A stretch of 64,000 nt of DNA from Enhygromyxa salina. Lineage in GTDB: Bacteria; Myxococcota_A; Polyangia; Nannocystales; Nannocystaceae. Below, piece after piece: positions 57,966-64,000 of the stretch (positions are counted from its first letter, which is position 1; each line of letters begins with the position of its first letter). The stretch is taken from positions 62,001-126,000 of the forward strand of contig NZ_PVNL01000030.1 of NCBI RefSeq assembly GCF_002994635.1. The letters are read 5' to 3'. The notes below the pieces were generated by a model. That model was not told where the DNA came from. It did not search any database and worked only from the letters and a program-made list of their open reading frames with translations. A program made the position numbers and the translations under genes.

Positions 57966-58988
57966 ATGCAACACCTCGCGAAGATCCCCATCTCAGTCCT
58001 CGATCTCTCCCCGATCAAGGAAGGCGGCACGGTCGCGGAGAGCTTTCGCAACAGCGTCGACCTGGCCCGCCACGTCGAGGCGCTCGGCTATCGCCGGTTC
58101 TGGCTGGCCGAACATCACAACATCCCCGGTATCGCCAGCGCCGCGACTGCCGTGCTGATTGGCCACGTCGCCGCGGCGACCACCAGCTTACGCGTTGGAG
58201 CCGGCGGCATCATGCTGCCAAATCATGCGCCGCTCATCATCGCCGAGCAGTTCGGCACCCTCGAGGCGCTCTACCCCGGTCGCATCGATCTCGGGCTCGG
58301 CCGCGCCCCCGGCACGGATCAGCTCACCTCCCGTGCGCTGCGCCGCGATGCCTCCGCCGCCGATGATTTCCCTGCCCAGGTCCAGGAGCTGATCGCCCTG
58401 TTGGGTCCGCCGCACCCCGGCCAGCGGGTCAAGGCGATCCCAGGCGCCGACTCGCAGGTCCCCGTGTGGCTGCTCGGTTCGAGCACCTTCAGCGCCAAGC
58501 TCGCCGCCCTCCTCGGCCTGCCCTTCGCCTTCGCCGCCCACTTCGCGCCGCAGCTGCTGCACGAAGCGCTGCATCTATACCGCGAGTCCTTCACACCATC
58601 CGCCGTCTGCCCGCAGCCATACGCCATGGTCGGCGTTCCGGTGATCGCCGCCGACAGCGACGAGCACGCCCGCCACCTCTCCACCTCCGCGCAGCAGCAG
58701 ATCCTCAATCTGCTCCGCAATGTCCCCACGCCCGTGCCCCCGCCGATCCGGACCATGGATGGCCGCTGGAGCCCCGCTGAACGAGCAGCCGTCGAGCGCT
58801 TCCTTGGCGCGGCGATCATCGGCGGCCCAGAGACCGTCGAGGCCAAGCTCAACGCGTTCATCGCCGCCACCGCGGCCGATGAGATCATCATCTACTCGAG
58901 CTTGTACCGTCACGAAGACCGCCGGCGCTCCTATGAGATTGTCGCCGATATCAAGACCAGCAACGCCGCGACAGCCCCACAGCCATGA
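57966..58988 (+). CDS. Luciferase-like flavin-dependent monooxygenase (LLM class)
   Basis: 340 residues from ATG 57966 (in-frame ATG 57924 is an alternative). LLM hallmarks: [31 protein letters not shown] (the characteristic AEHH), [41 protein letters not shown], and [26 protein letters not shown]. Members use FMNH2 and O2 to oxidise aldehydes, alkanes or other small molecules. Length matches the single-component MsnO8-like group. It lies 151 bp after the sensor kinase gene on the same strand. Substrate unknown. Confidence 0.93.
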   Translation: MQHLAKIPISVLDLSPIKEGGTVAESFRNSVDLARHVEALGYRRFWLAEHHNIPGIASAATAVLIGHVAAATTSLRVGAGGIMLPNHAPLIIAEQFGTLEALYPGRIDLGLGRAPGTDQLTSRALRRDASAADDFPAQVQELIALLGPPHPGQRVKAIPGADSQVPVWLLGSSTFSAKLAALLGLPFAFAAHFAPQLLHEALHLYRESFTPSAVCPQPYAMVGVPVIAADSDEHARHLSTSAQQQILNLLRNVPTPVPPPIRTMDGRWSPAERAAVERFLGAAIIGGPETVEAKLNAFIAATAADEIIIYSSLYRHEDRRRSYEIVADIKTSNAATAPQP

Positions 58989-59311
58989 CCACGGGAGCCA
59001 CGGTATTGTGGGTGAACGGTTGCGGCAACACCTCGATAGCGGCGGTCGTCTGCGTGGTTCTGTAGCGAACACAATCATCAGTTTGGCGGGGCAGGGGAGC
59101 CCTCGCGTGGAATTCGGAGCCGACAGAGCCACGGTCACGCGCAACCGCTCGGCGATCTACTCGCCCGGCTACCGGTCAGCTTGGGTCAACGAGGACAAGT
59201 TCCACAATATCTCGGTCGTCGTTGCGCCGCAGTACCTCCGACATCAGCTCGAGCAGATCACCGGCACCCGTTCACGCGGACCATCATCACGGTCCGCGGC
59301 GTCGGTCGTCT
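58989..59311 (+). pseudogene. Intergenic region with a possible regulator-gene fragment
   Basis: 323 bp lie between the flavin monooxygenase and the convergent MOSC gene. One + frame through about 59101-59270 has protein-like composition (VEFGADRATVTRNRSAIYSP, then NISVVVAPQYLRHQLEQITG) that faintly recalls the N-terminal domain of an AraC-type regulator. It has no start or DNA-binding half. The rest shows nothing recognisable. Confidence 0.25.
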
Positions 59312-60028
59312 CTACCCCTCCTCTGGGACATCCGGTGATTCGGGCCCGAGCCGCGGCCTCGTATCCTCGACATAATCGCGTGACATCTTTTTCCTGAAGG
59401 CCTCTCGCCACCCCGCGGCCAAGCTAGGCAGCTCCGACAGCTCACGGGCGACCTCGGGGTCAATGTGTCGCTGAAACCGCAACGGGATCAGCCTCGCGAG
59501 GGGCCACTGGGGGAGCGGGCGCTCCTGTACGCTGACAGGGTCACCTGGGGCGATGGTGCCGACCTCGAGGACCCGATAGTACCAGCCAGTGCGGCCGGTG
59601 GTCTGGACCGCGAGGGCGAGGTCCTTTAGGCCGAGGTGGGTGCTCAGCGTCCAGCAGGGCTGGCGCCCTTGCGAGACCTGAACGAGCGCGGTCCCGATGC
59701 GTAGAATGTCGCCCTGGCACAGGTTCGCTTCAGTCATTCCGATGGTCGAGAGATTCTCACCAAAGCAGCCGGGGACGAAACAAGGTGATTGTTCGGGGAA
59801 GCGATCGCGCCAAAAGCCGAGGTGGTCGGCGGGGTAGTGGTGGAGGGCCTTCTCGGGTCCGCCATGTACTTTCCTGTTGCCTTGCTGATCGCCGACGAGA
59901 CCGGTCGCGGTGAGCTCGACAGGGCCCACGACAGGTTTTTTGGCGATCGCGGTGGGCTTGCGGCCGGGCCAGCGCGCCTCGACCTCTCCGATGAAGAGGC
60001 CGGTGACGGTCGTGAGGTGGGGCTTCAT
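59312..60028 (-). CDS. yiiM: MOSC-domain protein, YiiM-like
   Basis: 238 residues from ATG 60028, starting 6 bp after the stop of the upstream FAD oxidase gene. MOSC features: LVGDQQGNRKVHGGPEKALHHYP (with the conserved HGG), FGENLSTIG, and RQPCWTLSTHLG containing the Cys that binds molybdenum cofactor. The C-terminal DPEVARELSELPSLAAGWRE is the helical 3-alpha extension typical of YiiM. YiiM proteins use molybdenum cofactor to reduce N-hydroxylated bases such as 6-hydroxylaminopurine. It is the last gene of the three-gene leftward unit controlled by the FadR-type regulator. Confidence 0.9.
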   Translation of the reverse strand: MKPHLTTVTGLFIGEVEARWPGRKPTAIAKKPVVGPVELTATGLVGDQQGNRKVHGGPEKALHHYPADHLGFWRDRFPEQSPCFVPGCFGENLSTIGMTEANLCQGDILRIGTALVQVSQGRQPCWTLSTHLGLKDLALAVQTTGRTGWYYRVLEVGTIAPGDPVSVQERPLPQWPLARLIPLRFQRHIDPEVARELSELPSLAAGWREAFRKKMSRDYVEDTRPRLGPESPDVPEEG

Positions 60029-60034
60029 GTCGAG

Positions 60035-61396
60035 TCAGTAGCCCTTGCCCGGATTGAGGATGCCGCGTGGATCGAACACCCCCTTGATGCCGCGCATCAG
60101 CGCGAGCTCGCGCTCGCCGAGCATCCGGGCGAGATGTGGCCGCTTGAGCATGCCGACGCCGTGCTCGCCGGTGACCGAGCCCCCCAGCTTCAAGGTGCCC
60201 GCGATGATGTCGTCGAAGGCGGCGAGGGCAGCGGCCGCCTGAGCCGGGTCGTGAGCGTCGTAGACGATCGTCGGGTGCAGGTTTCCGTCCCCGGCGTGGC
60301 CGAACGTGCCCACCGTGACCCGGTGGCGTTCGGCGATCGCGGCGCATAGCTCGAGCAGATCGGGTACGCGCGGGATCGTCACCGCGACATCGTCCAGGAG
60401 GCAGTGTCCCTGCTTCTCGAGCGCCGGCAGCGCCATCGCCCGTGCCCGCATGAACAGCTCGCCCTCGGTCTCGTCGAGCGTCGTGGCCACGAACGTGGCG
60501 CCGAGCCGCTCGCACGTCGCCTCGCTGGCCGCCATGATCGCGGGGGCATCGACGGTGTCGGCCTGCGCGAGCAGCAGCGCGGCGGCGCTCGTGTCGAGGT
60601 CCATGTTGGCGATCGCCTCGACGGCGCGCACGGTCGTGCGATCCATGATCTCGAGCTTGGACAGGTTGCGCGGTCCCGCGAGCTCGACGACCGCCCGACC
60701 GGCCGCGGCCAGGTCTGCAAATTGAGCCACCATGGTGCCGCACGCGGGTCGAGCGGGCATGAGCCGCGCGCAGACCTCGACGACCACCGCCAGCGTCCCT
60801 TCGGAGCCCACCAGCAGCGACGTCAGGTCGAGCCCGGCGACGTTCTTGAGCGTGTCCGACCCGGTTCGAATCAGCGAGCCGTCGGCGAGCACGGCCACCA
60901 GTCGCGCAATGTGATCCCGCGTGACACCGTACTTCAAGCAGCACGCACCACCGGCATTGGTCGCGACGTTTCCCCCGATCGTCGAGATGTCTCGGCTGGC
61001 CGGATCGGGCGCGTACATCAGGCCGTACGCTCGAGCCGCACGATCCAAGCTCCCGTTGAGAACGCCCGGCTCGACCCGCGCCAGCCTGCTCGACGGATCG
61101 AGCTCGAGGATCCGGTCCATTTTCTCGAGGCACAGGACGATGCAGCCATCGACTGCGTTGGCGCCTCCACTCAGCCCGGTCCCGGCGCCGCGAGGCACGA
61201 CCGGCGTTCCCGTGGCCGAGGCGATTCGCATGACCGTCTGCACGCTGTGGACCGAGCGAGCGCGGACGACCGCAGCCGCTCGACCCGCCGGGCAGAATCC
61301 GGCTTGGTCGGCGGCATAGGTCTGCGCCACGTCGGCGTCGGTGCTCAGCTCGGTGTCGGGGAGCTCGGCCTCGAGCAGCTGGACGACGGTGCTCAC
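60035..61396 (-). CDS. FAD-linked oxidase, GlcD (glycolate oxidase subunit)-like
   Basis: 453 residues from GTG 61396, which overlaps the stop of the upstream regulator gene as GTGA; a longer 701-residue reading is rejected because the extension is a shadow of the regulator gene. The FAD domain carries VVPRGAGTGLSGGANAVDG, ASRDISTIGGNVATNAGG and DLTSLLVGSEGTL; the C-terminal half ends TFGHAGDGNLHPTI and GSVTGEHGVGMLK, the conserved active-site His and Glu motifs. GlcD-type enzymes oxidise glycolate, D-lactate or other 2-hydroxyacids. No GlcE or GlcF subunit is next to it, so it may work alone like D-lactate dehydrogenases. Confidence 0.92.
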   Translation of the reverse strand: MSTVVQLLEAELPDTELSTDADVAQTYAADQAGFCPAGRAAAVVRARSVHSVQTVMRIASATGTPVVPRGAGTGLSGGANAVDGCIVLCLEKMDRILELDPSSRLARVEPGVLNGSLDRAARAYGLMYAPDPASRDISTIGGNVATNAGGACCLKYGVTRDHIARLVAVLADGSLIRTGSDTLKNVAGLDLTSLLVGSEGTLAVVVEVCARLMPARPACGTMVAQFADLAAAGRAVVELAGPRNLSKLEIMDRTTVRAVEAIANMDLDTSAAALLLAQADTVDAPAIMAASEATCERLGATFVATTLDETEGELFMRARAMALPALEKQGHCLLDDVAVTIPRVPDLLELCAAIAERHRVTVGTFGHAGDGNLHPTIVYDAHDPAQAAAALAAFDDIIAGTLKLGGSVTGEHGVGMLKRPHLARMLGERELALMRGIKGVFDPRGILNPGKGY

Positions 61397-62124
61397 TGCG
61401 ACGGCGCGCCCCAGTAAAAGCCCGAGATGTGCGCGCAGACCAAGGCCTCGGCACGGTTCGCGTCGCCGGCCGCGATCGCGTCGAGCAAGGTGGCGTGCTC
61501 TCGACCCAACGTTTGCAGGGTCTCGTCGAGCGGGGTGGCCACGGTCAGCGCATCTCGAAGGTGGGTCGCCATCGCCTCGCGGACCACCGCCATCACCAGC
61601 CCATAGGCTCGGTTGCCGGACGCCTCGACGAGCGCGGTATGAAAGGCGACGTCGGCCTGCAAGAACGCCTCGGGATCTGTCTGGCAGTCCAACATCACGT
61701 CCAGAGCAGCCCGGGCCCGCCCCAGCGCATCCTCGTCGCGCAGCTCGGCTGCACGCCGCACCGCCTCTGCCTCGATCAGCAGCCGAAGCTCGACGAGGTC
61801 GTCGCAGGGGAGCCTCGCCAGGAGCACCGCGGTACTCAGCGCCGACGCAGCGGTTGGCAGCGCGCCACCACGATGCACCCGCGGCCCACGAGTCGAGACC
61901 CGATCCCCGCCGGTCACCAACCCTTGCGCCTGCAGGATCCGAAGCGCCTCGCGGACCGTGGACCGGCCGACCGACAGACGCTCGCACAGCTCCTTCTCGC
62001 TCGGCAGCGGCGTCCCATCCTCGAGCGCGCCCGAGACGATCGCTTGCTGAAGCTTGCGCGCGATCGAGAGGCTCAACGGCAGGCGCGCCGTCTCGGTCAG
62101 GACGGCGCTGAACGCATCTGACAT
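61393..62124 (-). CDS. FadR-subfamily GntR transcriptional regulator
   Basis: 243 residues from ATG 62124. N-terminal winged helix: LPLSLSIARKLQQAIVSG, LPSEKELCERLSVGRSTVREALR and ILQAQGLV. The C-terminal FadR effector domain has ELRLLIEAEAVRRAAELRD, DVAFHTALVEASGN and EHATLLDAIAAGD, whose Asp and His residues usually bind a metal that holds a carboxylic-acid ligand. It is first in the leftward unit with the FAD oxidase and MOSC genes, and its start faces the divergent hydrolase across a palindromic operator, so autoregulation plus control of both sides is likely. The ligand is probably a hydroxyacid, by inference from the GlcD neighbour. Confidence 0.93.
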   Translation of the reverse strand: MSDAFSAVLTETARLPLSLSIARKLQQAIVSGALEDGTPLPSEKELCERLSVGRSTVREALRILQAQGLVTGGDRVSTRGPRVHRGGALPTAASALSTAVLLARLPCDDLVELRLLIEAEAVRRAAELRDEDALGRARAALDVMLDCQTDPEAFLQADVAFHTALVEASGNRAYGLVMAVVREAMATHLRDALTVATPLDETLQTLGREHATLLDAIAAGDANRAEALVCAHISGFYWGAPSQ

Positions 62125-62147
62125 CGTGGAGGATTATCACTAGTCCG

Positions 62148-62160
62148 CTTGTCAGACAAG
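62148..62160. promoter_or_regulatory. FadR-type operator, 13-bp perfect palindrome
   Basis: CTTGTCAGACAAG is a perfect palindrome around a central A and matches the GT-N(x)-AC form of FadR-subfamily GntR operators. It sits in the 51-bp gap between the regulator start (62124) and the hydrolase start (62176), about 16 bp before the latter, so binding would block one or both divergent promoters. A second, off-centre inverted repeat, TATCACT with AGTGATA, spans 62135-62165. Confidence 0.75.
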
Positions 62161-62175
62161 TGATAGCCTCGCGCC

Positions 62176-62778
<603 letters not shown>

Positions 62779-62789
62779 CGCTAGACGTG

Positions 62790-62927
62790 ATGGGACCTGC
62801 GGCGTACTGCTGGGCCTCGGGATCTTCACGCAGCAGCTCGGTCACCGCCGAGTAGGTGCGCAACGCCTGCGCGGTGTCGCCAGCTCGGTCTGGATATCGC
62901 CGCTCAGCCAGAGTGAGGGCGTCATGG
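62790..62927 (-). pseudogene. Possible gene fragment (TPR-like sequence)
   Basis: A leftward frame in the gap before the Uma2 gene reads HHDALTLAERRYPDRAGDT, then TYSAVTELLREDPEAQQY, resembling a tetratricopeptide fragment. It has no start, stop or partner repeats in the same frame and is probably the leftover of a larger gene, or chance. Confidence 0.25.
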
Positions 62928-62995
62928 TGGCAGCCAGACGCTCCAGCCTTGCGGCTGAATTCCGACACCGCCGAGCCTTCGGCTATGCTCATCGC

Positions 62996-63559
62996 ATGTC
63001 CGAGCCTGCGAGCACAGCCAGCGTCCCCTACGAGGAGTACCTGCGGCTCGAGCGAGAGGCCGCGCAACGTCACGAGTGGATCGACGGCGAGGTCTTTGCG
63101 ATGGCCGGTGGGACGATCGAGCACGCGCGATTGCAAGCGACGCTCGCGCGGGTACTTGGCAACGCGCTGCTCGGTGGTCCGTGCCGGGTCTACAGCGCGG
63201 ACCTGCGTGTTCGCTCACTGGCCACCAACATCGCGACGTACGCGGACCTCACGATCGTGTGCGGCGAGGCGACGACCGCCTCGGACGATCCAGATGGGGT
63301 CACGAATCCGACGCTGGTCGTCGAGGTGCTGTCGCCCTCGACGGAGGCCTACGATCGCGGGCAGAAGGCCGCCCACTACCGACGAATCCCTTCACTGCGC
63401 GCGTACTTGCTGGTGGCCCAGGATGCGCCGCGGATCGAGTTGTTCGTCCGGGGCCAGCGCGGACGCTGGGAGTTCGTCGAGGCCGGGGCCGGCGAGTCGC
63501 TCGTGCTCGACAGCGTCGGGTGCACGCTGCTCGTGGACGAGGTCTTCGGCGCGGAGTGA
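62996..63559 (+). CDS. Uma2-family (DUF820) restriction-endonuclease-fold protein
   Basis: 187 residues from ATG 62996. Typical Uma2 sequence: YEEYLRLEREAAQRHEWIDGEVFAMAGGTIEHARLQ, then VYSADLRVRS, YADLTIVCGE (the D of the PD-(D/E)xK core), NPTLVVEVLSPSTEAYDRGQK (E and following K) and YRRIPSLRAYLLV. The predicted active site is intact. The family is expanded in cyanobacteria and myxobacteria; a nuclease activity is predicted from the fold but the biological role is unknown. A 24-codon upstream extension in frame does not match the family and is left out. Confidence 0.93.
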   Translation: MSEPASTASVPYEEYLRLEREAAQRHEWIDGEVFAMAGGTIEHARLQATLARVLGNALLGGPCRVYSADLRVRSLATNIATYADLTIVCGEATTASDDPDGVTNPTLVVEVLSPSTEAYDRGQKAAHYRRIPSLRAYLLVAQDAPRIELFVRGQRGRWEFVEAGAGESLVLDSVGCTLLVDEVFGAE

Positions 63560-63639
63560 ATCAGAATTTGCGGACGCGCAGCTGCAGTTCGGGTCAGTCG
63601 CCGACGGCTCGGGCTGACAGTAATGCTACTGTGGGCGCG

Positions 63640-64000
63640 ATGACACCGCAGCGAGCAGCTCGGCTCCTCTCTCCCTCGTTCGTGCTGAGCGTCGCCGCCG
63701 TGGTTGGCTGCGTCGAGCCGGGCGGAGAGGTCTCCGATTCGACATCGGAGACCAGCGCCGACACCAGCACCAGCTCCACTGGAGAACCGGGCGACACCAG
63801 CTCGAGCACAGGCGAGACCGAGACCGACTCGAGCACCGAGACCGACTCGAGCACCGAGACCGACTCGAGCACCGAGACCGACTCGAGCACCGACGAGACG
63901 GACACCGACACCGACGAGACGGACACCGACACCGACGAGACGGACACGGGCGAGACGGACACGGGCGAGGAACCCGAGGGCCTGTGTGGCTGGGAGCCGG
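63640..64000 (+). CDS. Lipoprotein with long repetitive linker (partial, runs off right edge)
   Basis: At least 120 residues from ATG 63640. The signal peptide SFVLSVAAVVGC has a good lipobox. The mature part starts with a Ser/Thr/Asp/Glu linker built from TDSSTE and ETDTDTD-type repeats, and ends at the window edge with EGLCGWEP, which resembles the Cys-Gly-Trp-Glu junction of the beta-helix lipoprotein at 52076 (GACGWEQ). Domain beyond the edge unknown. Confidence 0.8.
   Translation, partial: MTPQRAARLLSPSFVLSVAAVVGCVEPGGEVSDSTSETSADTSTSSTGEPGDTSSSTGETETDSSTETDSSTETDSSTETDSSTDETDTDTDETDTDTDETDTGETDTGEEPEGLCGWEP
63823..63966 (+). repeat. Nested tandem repeats encoding acidic linker
   Basis: Four copies of an 18-bp unit (63823-63894, the last with one change), two copies of a 21-bp unit (63895-63936) and two of a 15-bp unit (63937-63966) follow one another in frame, all encoding Thr/Asp/Glu/Ser linker. 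They are coding repeats, prone to length change by slippage. Confidence 0.9.

Noticed and set aside
60035-62140. 701-residue version of the FAD oxidase
   Set aside because: The N-terminal ~248 residues are a frame-shifted shadow of the GntR gene; the GTGA overlap at 61393-61396 gives a clean 453-residue start.
63823-63966. CRISPR-like array
   Set aside because: Units are contiguous, in frame and encode a lipoprotein linker; there are no unique spacers between repeats.

Overview
The window is high-GC DNA with dense, mostly non-overlapping genes and looks like a chromosome segment of a myxobacterium, most plausibly a Nannocystis-type member of Nannocystales/Nannocystaceae. The signs are giant cis-AT type I polyketide synthase (PKS) genes, many secreted lipoproteins whose lipobox is followed by acidic Thr/Glu/Asp/Gly/Ser low-complexity linkers, a MopE-like Cys-Asp metal-binding motif, parallel beta-helix lipoproteins and a large hybrid histidine kinase. 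The taxonomic call is inference. No rRNA, tRNA or CRISPR array was recognised.

Positions 1-36.9 kb: a split polyketide locus. Three PKS genes run leftward (19113 to 6286, 6289 to 1376, 1336 to beyond the left edge). They are joined by a 4-bp GTGA overlap and a 37-bp gap, and carry docking-type termini, so they read as one collinear line: starter ACP-KS-AT-AT-KR-ACP, then KS-AT-DH-ER-KR-ACP, then KS-AT-KR-ACP, then a KS that runs off the window. Two single-module PKS genes run rightward (21671-26788 and 31527-36881). No thioesterase or release domain is visible. Among the rightward genes sit a contractile-tail sheath protein (20038-21576), a small Cys-rich lipoprotein, a PAAR spike-tip protein (27392-27682) and an unrecognised 552-residue protein (29758-31416). 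No tube, baseplate or ATPase gene is in the window.

Positions 36.9-47.5 kb: a GIDE-like protein, a bacterial-type poly(ADP-ribose) glycohydrolase, a CotH-kinase/MopE/lectin lipoprotein, another lipoprotein, a macrodomain protein, a calcium-type P-ATPase, an unusual fusion (PqqD/RRE-like, then HFCD flavoprotein, then SAM methyltransferase) preceded by a small Cys-rich secreted protein, and a neutral zinc metallopeptidase.

Positions 47.5-64 kb: an SDR oxidoreductase, a truncated metallophosphoesterase remnant, a run of exported proteins (propeller-like, Gly-linker lipoprotein, beta-helix and formylglycine-generating-enzyme-like), a VOC protein, a hybrid sensor kinase and a luciferase-like flavin oxidoreductase. 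A small regulon follows: a FadR-type regulator, a GlcD-like FAD oxidase and a MOSC protein in one overlapping leftward unit, diverging from an isochorismatase-type hydrolase across a 13-bp perfect palindrome. The window closes with a Uma2-family nuclease-fold protein and the start of another repeat-linker lipoprotein.

The most noteworthy signals are the starter PKS module (KS Cys to Ser, tandem ATs, second AT without its catalytic His), the tail-sheath and PAAR genes interleaved with PKS genes, and the RRE-HFCD-methyltransferase fusion.
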